This document shows positions 28,401 through 40,400 of a stretch of 64,000 bases of DNA, one piece after another; the stretch's first letter is position 1; the number at the start of each line of letters is the position of its first letter. Below the pieces are notes generated by a model, which worked only from the letters and a program-made list of their open reading frames with translations, was not told the DNA's origin and made no database searches. Position numbers and translations under genes: made by a program. Origin of the DNA: Antedon mediterranea (lineage: Eukaryota > Echinodermata > Crinoidea > Comatulida > Antedonidae); assembly GCF_964355755.1 (NCBI RefSeq), contig NC_092671.1, positions 26,722,070 to 26,786,069 on the forward strand. The letters run 5' to 3'.

Positions 28401-31400
28401 TCTATATTGAGGCAGTTTTAACTTATTTGATCTTGATTTTTTTCTATATCCTGCCTATGCAGCTCTTTGATTTATATATATATATATATATATAAACAAA
28501 TCAGGCAAAGAACATTAATTCTAAACCGCCCGGTGATATACTGAAATTTAATTAATTAATTTGAAACGATAAAGATGAGGAAATCTGTGAGAATGAGAAA
28601 AAGTCGCCCCAACCGAGACTCGAACTCGGACCGCCTGCTTGATATGCAGATGTCCTAACCATTAGACCACTGGGGCTTTCATGGTATTGTTCGAACTCGA
28701 TTGGATAGCGACTATATATATATACACGTCTGGGAAAAGAGTCTATTAGGACATGTCATGCTAAATTACAAATCCCAAAGCATTTCTGGTATATTCACTG
28801 TCAGATATTCATTGAATTATTATCGAAACAGTCCATTAAAGTTTGTGTTTGTAATAGGATACTTTACACTTGAATTATCTAGGGTGATGAAGTGACCCCC
28901 AGACTTGACCTTAGCAATAAAATTAACTAAAGTGACAGACATTGAGTATTCACTTCTGTAACAAAAAAATAATATTTATTCACATATAAAAAGAGAAAAG
29001 AAACCCAAAAACCATTGTCTGACAGACAATTTAAGTATTTGTTGCTTTAAATTACATTTTTTCAGGTAAAATAACTATTATGTGACAATAAAATAATGAC
29101 ACATTCAAAAACATTTGAAATAACAAATATTTTTCAATAAGCGAGCAGCGTTTTTTGTAAGAAATATTTCTTGTTTAGATCTAATACAAGATCACAAACT
29201 ACATTTATTGTAAAAATAAATACTATATGGTCCTAATGCGATAACTCTTTTCGTCTTTTAACAGTTAAAAATGTGATAAATAAGTTGATTCTAATAATTT
29301 AAGCGGCCTGCTATAAATCCATGCATTGCGCAATTATTTCAGCAATTAGACGTCATGCTAGGGCTATAGTATGGTGTACGATGTTTGTACGTTACTGCTG
29401 TTTACCAGCTAGGCCTACAAAACTAAGCCTAGCTACAAAAGGGCATTCACCGCAAGCTACTTATGTAGTGCCTTGTTTTTTTTATCATAATTTACCATAA
29501 AATGTACATTCAAGACAAGGAATGACCTAAGTCTAACAAAGTAATGCATTATTTTTACAAAACGTCAATAATTGTAGGGAATGAGTCTTAAATCAACAAA
29601 AATGAGTTACTTATTAATGTTTATCTTTAATTACAGGAACTTGATGAGGAGAACAAACTGCATATTCAAGAAGTTCAGAATATGCAATTGAAGCTGAATA
29701 GCAAATCTGATATGGCATTTACTAAGTTCAAACAAACAGCAATGGTAAGAAAAATATTTATTCCAGACTAATTAAATAAGAGTTTGTATTTTTGTTCGTC
29801 GTACAATTTTTTTTGTTATTGCACGCATCCATACGTCATGGGGTATCAAAATGACTGCAAGTGTACTGGAAGAGTTTTTAAACAACATTAGGTAAGGTGT
29901 TTGTGGGGTATTTGAATCATCTCCAGAAAGGTTTTCAGGGTTCTGGGAAATACCAAAATGACTGGAATCATATTGGGAATGTTTTAAATTAAATTTGAAA
30001 ACCGTCACGGAGGGTTTGTATAATAGGAATAATGACAGTAATGAGATCTCCCATATTTGTACTGTGACAGTTTAAAAACTGTAATTAAAAAAAAAAAACG
30101 TATTAGGGAAATACTGGTGTCTTGGGGTAATAATGATCAAAATGATCAGAATTGTACAGGGAAGGTTTTAAACTATCATTTGAATTTGTTCAAGTTCAAG
30201 TTAAAATTTATTATCAAATACAAAATAAATGAAATTTGCCTTCCAAGGTTCAAATAACAATTAAAATAACAACAGTCAAAAACATACAATACTATACAAT
30301 GGATAAGATAATATATAAGAAAATATGCTTATAATACCCCTTTTACACCGCCGAGCTAAATAACAAACCTGTGTCGTGTCCGGATAAATTTCCTTTTTAC
30401 ACCTGTATTCATAACCCGAGAATGACACAGGTTGTGTGTATTTATACTGCAAAATACCAACCCGTGTAAATCACAGATCAATCGAAATATCGCCCTCTCA
30501 CGCCGGAAGAGACACCATAGTAACAGTCTGCTCATTATACCTCCTACAATTTTGTTTTATGGCAATACACACACAAATTAAATCTGCTCTGGAAGAATAA
30601 TATCTTGAAATAAAAATGAATAACAAATAACCAGAAGTTGTATATATTAAATAAATGAATAAACAAAATTAATCTTATCTTAATTCTATGTAAATTAAAT
30701 ACTATAGAGAGCGAGGATAATAAACAAACGGGTAAAGATACGCTGAGCGTTTTACACCGCAAACATGAGTTCATCCCGGGTTGACTTGACGCTGAATACA
30801 TTCCGCATCACTTACCCGTGTGGTTCAGCGACCCGGGTAACTTTTTACGTCGTTTACACCGGCCTACATTTCCGCATTTTTGCGTCCCGGGTACGACTCG
30901 GGTTATACAATTCCGGATCAACTCCGCATTTTTACTGGCTGTGTAAAAGGGGTATTAAACATTTGAGTATACTTGCTAAAGTATGCGCCAAAGCATTCTA
31001 TTTGAAATTGGTTAAAAAATGGAAGATCTTTTGCTTGCATTTATGATAAACTGTTTAATAATTAAACTTTGCATCTCCCAGTTTCCTTAAATTGTCTCGG
31101 CTCTTCCATTGAAATAATCCAATTCAAGTCCAATTTTTTTTCTAAACAATTATTGTACTGTATATATTAAAAAAAAAGAACTTTCCTACTTGAAACACCA
31201 ATGAAAGCTTTGATTGGAGACCATCTGGCAATATTGGGTGCTGTATAGACAATTGGAGCTGGGGTCCCGTCAGGCATTTGAAATTAGCACTGTCTTATAG
31301 CAACACAACACAACATCCACAACATCTAGTATCTGCCTCAGACCTATTAGCTCTGCCTTTCCTCTAGTCAAGTTGGGCACAGGACGAGAAAAGCCCTTGA

Positions 31401-34400
31401 TCGATGATACTGAAGGACCAACCAAGGTGAAAAGCGTTACATTTTGTGTTGTGTTTATTATTAAATTGAGTGTTCCCATAATGCAGTGGGCCAAGTCATA
31501 ATTTTGCGTAGTTTGTATTCGTACGACTGTAAGTGTATTTTGTATTTAATGTAAATGTCTGCTGCCAAGAACACTGAAAAAAACATTGCCAAATGTTAAT
31601 TCTTTTTATGAGATATTGAAATTCATATATTCTCATAAATATTTATATTACCTCATGATATCACGTGAAAATGATTATATTGCAGTGCTAGTGTTTAATT
31701 ATTAACTTGTTTGTAGAAAGCAGCAATATACAGTATACTGTATTTCTGTAGATGACGAAATAAGGGTTTCACTTTCTTGTTTGTAAAATTATTCAAAATA
31801 ATTGCAGAATAAAATAGTTGAGAGAGACACTGACCATTATTATAATTACTAAACCTAATTCAAAGAGGGACTGTTCATATCAACATGATGTTCTGACAAA
31901 TGTTGTATCTGAACAGTCATCGTCTTTAGTATATGTGTCATACATTTTAGAGGTGAATAGTTTATTTTAAGAGATTAGCGCAGGATGCTGACGCAATTCA
32001 ATGTTTATTATAATCAAAATGTTGCCTATGATCGATGTCAAAGGAGAGTACTCCATTTAAAAATGTAATAAATATTGCAAAAGCGAATGGCTTTAATTGA
32101 GGGGGTTTGGGGTTTGTTGTGGCTAGCGAGATGAAGCAAGTGATAAATTAATATACAGTTTTTTTTGTTTAAACATATTTGTTTTAAATAATATAAAAAT
32201 AACGCTTAAAAAAGAACGACGTTTCGACTCCATCATGGGGTAATTATCAAGTCCAATGAATGAAATATAAAACAACTACTAATTAAATAGCACAAGCCAA
32301 GGGTCAAAGTTTAAATAACAAAAGACCTATTGTCTAACATCCTGTCAAATGAAAAGCTTAGCTTTTACAGAGTCGAATGAGAGTACGTTTATTGTAAATA
32401 CATAATATAAAAATAACGCTTAAAAGAGAACGACGTTTCGACTCCATCATGGGGTCATTATCAAGTCCAATGAATAAAATATAAAACAACAACTAATTAA
32501 GTAGCACAAGCCAAGGGTCAAAGTTTAAATAACAGAAGACCTATTGTCTAACATCCTGTCAAATGAAAAGCTTAGCTTTTACAGAGTCACTTTGTTTATT
32601 CAGACTAGGTTTTAATTGTCTGATATACAACATTTCATAGATAAGACAGTCAAATTTGTTTTTGCATTTCCTAAGTATACTAAAACATGAATTAATTTTA
32701 CTGGGATTAACAATCACTTTATGATCCTTCAAATGCTGTCCTATTAAGCATCTACTATGTTCAACAATGCGTTGGTAGAGGTGTCGGCATGTATATCCAA
32801 CATAACTTGCATCGCACAAGTCACATTTAACACATTGTTGACTTATAATAGTTGGTTTCTTTTCGACTTTCCTAATGTTATCTTTAACTTTTTTACTTAT
32901 GAATACAGGGACAATGTTTTTTTTTATCTTGTGACTTAGTTGGCATAGTTGTCGCTTGACGGAGTTCGCAGATTTCTTGTCTTTGAATGGCAGGATGATT
33001 CGCACTGGTATTTCGGATAGATCTGTTTCATCTTCTGCAGTGTTGTTATTGCTCTCTGCTGGTTTAAAGTTCTGTATGGTTGTTGTTATTAGTTCATCTG
33101 GATATTTCAGACGCTTAAAAATCTTCCTTAGAATTTCACATTCATCATTAAAAAGCTGGTGGGTCGACGATAGTTTGTAAGCCCGATTTAACATAGTTAT
33201 AATAAGTGACCTTTTATACTTGTTGTCAACGTGACTATTGTAGTGTAGCAATAAGCCTGTGTCTGTTGGCTTTCTGTAAACCCGTGTGTGCAATTTTTCC
33301 AAATCTTTGGTTATCAGCATTCCTAGGAAAGGGATTGAATTGTTCACGGCAGTTTCCATTGTGAACGCTATCGCAGGATGGGTTGTGTTGAGTAAAGCTA
33401 AAAATTCATTGGCTGCTTCTAGATTTGGCATGAATACTAGTGTGTCATCAACATACCGTTTGTAGTATTTGGGCATGTGGTTCGTAGATTCAAGGCGTTC
33501 CTCGATGTGGCACATAAATACATTTGCCATAAGGGGCCCTAGAGGTGATCCCATTGCAACTCCATCAACCTGTTCATACAAGTTACCATTAAATTGGAAT
33601 AGCTGATCTTTCGTTGCTATATTGAGGAGTACAATTAAATCGTCCTTATCTAAGTTTAGTCCATAATTATCATTGAACCAGTTGTTAGTAAATGCTTTAT
33701 CAGCAATAATTTGAATTGTCTCGGTTAAAGGAACATTTGTGAATAAGGACGAGACATCATATGATACCAAAATATCACTAGCATTAATAACGGTGGAGCG
33801 TATATCAGCTGCAAAGCTAAATACATCATCTATTGTATATGCGTTCTGGGATAGCGGTTTCAACTTCTCATCCAGCCACTGAGCTAATTTATAATTGTAG
33901 GTACCTGTTGCTGACAAGATTGGTCTCATAGATAACTTTTCTTTGTGTGTTTTAGGCAATCCATACAAATGAGCTAACCTTGATCCGGTTTGACAAATTG
34001 ATTTAGCAATTTCTTTTGGAAGAATTTTATGAACCGTTGAAATCATATCTTTCTCCTTTTTCAGGAGTGGATGGTAATGTGTCATTGGTCTTCCTCTTGT
34101 TCTTGGTTGTTCAGTAGAGATTGGTATAAATTTGGAAACATTGTTGACTGATGCTTCACATAATAAATGTTCAAATTCACTTCTATCCATGACTATTACT
34201 CCTGATCCTTTGTCTGGCTTTGTGATGATTATATCATCTCTCTTCTTTAATTGGCCAAGTGCTCTTGTTAAGGCTTTTGGTGGGGATGGTCCTTTCCTTT
34301 CTATATAATTAAGTGCGATAGACTTTAGAGTAGCTGCTGTTAATTCTTTAGTTTCCTCACCAACAATTTTAGGCTCCAGCTTCCAGTACGCTTTCTCGAA

Positions 34401-37400
34401 ATTTGCTTTAATTTCCCTGGATGAAACTCGGTGAGGGTAAGCAAATTGTAAGCCACGGCTGAGCGCTAGCTTTTGAAAGAACGATAGTCTATATGATGAT
34501 ATATTAATGATGTGTTCATCCACATTCTTACCTCTGTACATTAGGTTTGCGATTTTCTTAGAATGTCCATTCATTTCTGCTCCATACTGATTACAGCGTA
34601 GCTTGGTCATAGTCTGAAGTATAGCGAGATAACGAAATGACGAACATTGACTTCTGATTTCTGTGTAAATAGTATTTATTTCTTTTCTGAGATTACTAAG
34701 AAGTTTCAGCTTCACTTACAGAGTCACTTTGTTTATTCAGACTAGGTTTTAATTGTCTGATATACAACATTTCATAGATAAGACAGTCAAATTTGTTTTT
34801 GCATTTCCTAAGTATACTAAAACATGAATTAATTTTACTTGGATTAAAAAAGAACGACATTTCGACTCCATCATGGGGTCATTATCAAGTCCAATGAATA
34901 AAGTTATTTTTTAAAGAAAGTCTAGGCCTCCCATGTTTGTTAAACAAAGAAGTACACATAAATAATAGTAAGTTATCAATGGTGGGACTTATTCTAACAT
35001 AAGAGACACCAATTGGGGACACTTTATATTTTATTGAGGCACTTGCTGCATGTACTGTATACAGTTGGTAATATGGCAGAATGATTTGCATCAATTGAGA
35101 TAGAAAAACATACTATTTATGACAAACAGAAAATGTTAACTGTAGGCCCACTGTGGCTGGTAACTAAATGTAAATAACAGGTGAAATACTATAGGTTCTC
35201 AACATTGAAATATACACAGGCATACTGTAAGTTCACATTGAATTGCAAATAAATTGACATTAAATTTAGGATCTTTTGAATGTTAAACAGAAATAGAGAA
35301 CCTAATAGTCCTGTATAGGCAGGGGAGTATAGTTTGGGCGAATGTTCCCCTACTACCTTATCCCTATCATAATCAAAATGTCCATCTCTAATATTATAGT
35401 TTGTATAAACCGCTTATATATATATACACCATACAGTATCAAATTAATAATTTATTAATGTTTAAATTGCAAATTAGTTCGGCTACAACCAAGTGTAACT
35501 ATATACATACATATTGAATTTCCTTCATAAATGATACACTCCACCCACCCTTTAATCAAATCCCCTTTTCATATCCTGCCTACTGCTCTGTCTAAAGCCT
35601 CGATCGCACTGGACTTAATTTGCGTGAAAATATCCAAGTGCAAACAATTTTTTAAATTTCCGATGATATAGGGTGAAGCTACTGTGGTTAAATTTACCAT
35701 TTCTCAAGTCCAGTACGAACAAGGCTTAAAGAACCTACCTAATCCTATTCCGTTAAAATGTAAATTTTTGTTTCGTCCTGGATTAATTTTTTGGGGATTA
35801 GGAAGTACATGGGAAGACAATCTCCTGCTCTTTTCAAAAACTGTACTGCATTGTTTAACAAGCACATCAGCCATATTGCAAATGGGACCAACAGCTCAAC
35901 GTATCATCCAAAAGACGCTGCTTTATCTACGTATTCCAACCTGCCAGTTGGAACACACAGAGAGTGGCAATTAAATTTAAACCATGGTGGGTGAAAGGAA
36001 ACCTATGGTATTTTACGGTTTAGAGCACAACACAATAAAAGGTATTGCAGCTAACAATTATTTTTATTTTGCTTTTATTTATTTATTAAGGAATTGATAA
36101 ATAAACCCTCAGCAACAATACCAAGTAGCAAACAGTTGCAGAGGTTGTCTGAGTTGGAAGAGATAGCAGCAGAGCAAAACAATGCTATGTCAGCGCTGTC
36201 CATCAAATTAAAACACGCCGTCACTGAAACTACGAAATGGAAAGATATAATTGAAAGGAAAACTAAAGATTTCAATGATTCCAAACAAAAGTATGTATGT
36301 ATGTTCTAATATAAATGATAGTAGAAGTTGCCTCCAAAACTTTCCAACACGATTAAATGGTCATTTTGAAAATTTATATAATATAAATTTGTTTATTTCT
36401 ATTATAAGCGTTAACCTAGTTATACTGACTAGGTTAACAATTGCAATCACCTATCCACATTATACTGACTAGGTTAACAATTGCAATCACCTATCCACAT
36501 TATCTAATTATTCAACTGATGATACCATCCCATGTTGTTTGTTATAATGCTTATTTACTAAATGGACTTGCTGGTTATTAGTTGTACCTGTGTGTAAAGC
36601 CAAACCAACCAGTATGGTTTAGCACACACTTGCTTGGCTATAAACTTCAGTAAAATTGGTGAGTTTGACTCGGACAGTCCATGGATGTGTACTGATGCAT
36701 ATTAGGTCTTCACCCACCTTTGAGTTTATTTAAGTCTGACACAGCACTCACCCACCCATGGATACCTATGTATCTGTTTATTTAAGTCTGACACAGCACT
36801 CACCCACCCATGGATACCTATGTATCTGTTTATTTAAGTCTGACACAGCACTCACCCACCCATGGCATATGGATTCTTTGGTGCACTAATCCAAAAACGT
36901 CCGCACGATATTGTTCCTATTCTAAGTGCATGGAGGAAACTACTTTTTTTCACATTTATACTTGTAAAATCTTTATCTCGCATAGTATACATTAGTTCTT
37001 ATACTATGTTGAAGCTAAGGTATTGTACTTTCTGACTATGTATTTAAAAAATTAATTTTTGATAGCTGGAAATCGCGGATTTACATTAAACATACCCTGT
37101 CCCGGCCAAAAAACAGCCGATTCCTGTGTGAAATTCGCGTTTTTCGCTGATGTATAGTTTTGAAATCGCCACAACTTTGAACAGCGTCCTCTTAAAACTT
37201 AGTTCTTTTAACATCGTAGTCTCCTATACAGTGGCTTTCTAACCATGTAAATTTTGTTTTGATTGGATGATGGTGAGACCTGCGAAAATTTGATTACTAA
37301 ACAGCATATTTTTGGAAAATTCCGCGCGAAATTCTGTACTATTGGCCTGTGTTTGATACCCAAATGTGAGTATATTCTGCTTATTTTCATTACAATTTTT

Positions 37401-40400
37401 TAATCAATATTGTAGTTAAAGTCATATAAAATAATTCTGTGTAATTTTTTTAGAGAATATACGAAATAATACCACCTAAATAGTCTATAAGCTACTAGCC
37501 CTTTTAAGTGTATACAAAAATTTCGCATCGGCCATTGTCTAACATAGGCTAGGCTAGGCTGGATTGGCAGCGGGTTATTCCATTTTATCAAAGGGAAATA
37601 TAATGAACATAAGTAGGCAATAATTATGTTTCTTCTTAGTAAAGTTAGAATTAATATATCTAAGGGACTATTTAACAGTGATTTGGACTATATATATGAC
37701 CTTTTTATACAATTTTTATTATATACGGTAAATATCGTATAGTATTAATTTGAATGCTCATTATCTTGTATTGGCTATATACAAATTAAAAATTAACTAT
37801 AGGCCTCTTCTATAGTTAAACAAGTATTATTTGGTCTTACTGTAGTAGTGGTTTTTTATTTCATATAGAAATGAATCTCCGACAGAAGAAAACCATCAAC
37901 TACCTTCAGCTACACGAGGGATCACAAAGTAAATCAACATCTTCTAAATCAACGACAAAAAGGTGGTCTACATCAAAGCTATGGCGATATGAAGTGATCG
38001 AAGAAAGTGGTGATCAAGTTAAAGTCCATTGGATAGGCTGGCTAAATACTTACTTTTGAGTATAATTTAGATTTTATATTAAAATAATTATATATACTTA
38101 TATTATGTGAATGATAAAAAAAAAAAAACTGAAATTTATATACTGTAGTACTGTACTAGATTGTATCTGCATTATTTGAAAATAAAGCTATATTTATACA
38201 GTAATACTCATTGATATTGACTCATAACACTGGTGGTTTCTATAAAGTTTGAATTGAAACTGGCCTACTGTTTATTTGCAATTCAATTGACCTTATAAAC
38301 AATTTACCTATTTTGAGAATGGAATAGTCTAAACAGTACACTGCTCAACAGAATATTTGTGGCTGTGTGCACTGATCTGTGACGAGTGCCAAAATGTAAC
38401 TGTTTTCTGAATTGTCCTTTTTCGCTAAAAGGAATCCATATGATACCTATGTATCTGTTTATTTAAGTCTGACACAGCACTCACCCACCCATGGATACCT
38501 ATGTATCTGTTCCACCATGGAGTAAGGAATATAATTACTCCATGCAGGGAGATGTAACATCTCCCTGCTCCATGGTTCCACCCTTAATCTTTATACAGTC
38601 AACTCTCCCAATACCGGACTCTCTGAAAACCAGAAACTCTCCCAATACCAGACTTTTTTTGAGGACCAAAAGGTCCCAAATTTATTTTTACCATTAAAAA
38701 CACATTCCGAATACCAGACTTTCCGGAAAACCAGACTTATTTGGCCGGCCCAAAGGTGTCCGGTATTGGGAGAGTTGACTGTACCTATTTTTTCAGGGGC
38801 CAGTGTGTAAGACAAAATACATTTTAAATGTATATACCACCCTCTGTGTTTTAATAGAAGCACCTACCCTCAAAATAACATGCCATCTATATTTCATTTT
38901 CCACCAAATAAATAGGCATTCCTGTGCTATATCGACCATCAATATTGAAACATTCTGCTCAAATTGATAATAAGTTATTTATTTTTAAAACTTAAAAGTT
39001 TATTTTGAAATAATGTTTATTCTGAACTTTTTTATGGATGGGTGAGAAAAAGCCATATATGCATAAGAAATAGCCACATATGTCTGAGAAATAACCCTAC
39101 CGTATCTGAGAAAAAGCCACATATGCGTAAGTAAAAAAAATGGATTACCTCCCTATATTTCTCTAAATGCATTAACGAGAGAACATGTCACAAAATTCCT
39201 AGACAATGATTTTTATTACAGTTCATTTAAATAAAGTGTAAGTTACCTATCACTTGACACTACTGTACATTTAAAGGTAATCCCATTTAAATAGGATGGA
39301 AGTACTGTAATTGATACATACGGTACTGTACATAAGCCCCTTTCACACAGAACTATAAGACGGTAATATTGCGGTAATTCACAAACGCCGACTTATGTGT
39401 GAAAGAGTAAAAACCCCTTCCGTTAGACCACCTCTGGACCTAGTAAAATTGCGGTAATATTACCGTCATGGTCGTAAGCCTGATCTGTGTTAAAGAGTCC
39501 ACGATATAACGCCTGCTTACAATTCAATTCAATCAATTCAATAAACTTTATTGTCAAACTCATGAATGGCTTGATTGGCTGAAAGTACACACATAAAAAT
39601 TGTCTAAAAACATTATCGCACAAACAGTAAAAAAGAATAAAATCACATAAAACTGAGAACAAGATGTCATATAAAAAGTTAAAAGAGGGGACAAAAAATA
39701 CAAATTGAGTTAAAAATACAGCTAAAATACTTATTGCGTTTATCTTTTCCACATTACATTAAAATGCCTCATAGCAGATGGGAGAAAGGATCTACGTAGG
39801 CGTTCAGTGTTCCAGCAGCGAGGATATGTAATGCGCCCAGACCGGCTTAACGTAATGTACTGGTTAAGGGGGTGGCTAACATCTGACATAATAACTTTAA
39901 GTTTATTTGTAAGCAATCAATTCGGGACATTTTTCTTGATTGAGAAAGACTGTGGCAATTATTTTAGCCCAAATTATTAGATTATATCAATATATATTTT
40001 TTTTTTCTAAAAAAGTGCAACCTCTATTATATCAAGACAGTAATCTTGAAATATTATGCTTTTTCACTGTGGCCTTTCACACAGAAAACGTTAAAATTAC
40101 CGTAATAGTACCTTGTGTGTGAATGGGTCTAGACCAGCAATAATACCGGCTTGCTTACTGGGATATTGCCGCAATTCTATGTGAAAAGGGCTATAGATAC
40201 TGTATTCAGTTTGTTACCTTATAACCTTTTCACACTGCATAAATTGTTACAACTTGTAGTTGTATTTTGCACAACAATAACTGGTTTAATTGGTGTTTTT
40301 AACTGTTATTTAAAATTTGTTCTATTATTCTGCTGCTAAGAAATGAATTGAGGATAATTTATTAACACGGTTATTAATTAGTTATTTTTTGATACAAAAA

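Larger units (their letters stand above)
26857..28715. mobile_element. Composite of four tRNA-bearing modules, two + and two -, around a Penelope fragment
   Basis: A ~360-bp module runs GAGTCGTTATCCAATCGAGT, tRNA, TTTTT, CACCGGGCGGTTTAGAATTA, CTTCGGAGATCCCGTC, GTTCCGCCGTACCACGCCG. Copies: 26857-27219 (+), 27220-27450 (+, shortened), 27451-27715 (-, tRNA deleted) and 28493-28715 (-, shortened). The + and - copies can pair over hundreds of bases. The gap 27716-28492 is filled by AT runs and a Penelope fragment. It behaves like a pol III-driven mobile module, but no end motif or target duplication was identified. Confidence 0.75.
36732..38508. repeat. 52-bp minisatellite split by an insertion
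   Basis: The unit TTTATTTAAGTCTGACACAG then CACTCACCCACCCATGGATA, CCTATGTATCTG occurs about 2.8 times before 36865 and about 1.3 times from 38443. Joining 36865 to 38443 restores a perfect unit (CCCATGG with ATACCTATG), so the intervening 1,577 bases are an insertion. Confidence 0.88.

Noticed and set aside
32213-34890. Hammerhead ribozymes in the long Penelope element
   Set aside because: All three end copies have ATGATGG in place of CTGATGA, and stem I does not form; only the GAAAC-GUC half is kept.
37869-38059. Alternative CEP290 exon
   Set aside because: Phase-compatible splicing from exon 16 reaches a stop after about 20 codons, and the sequence has no counterpart in CEP290. It belongs to an insertion.
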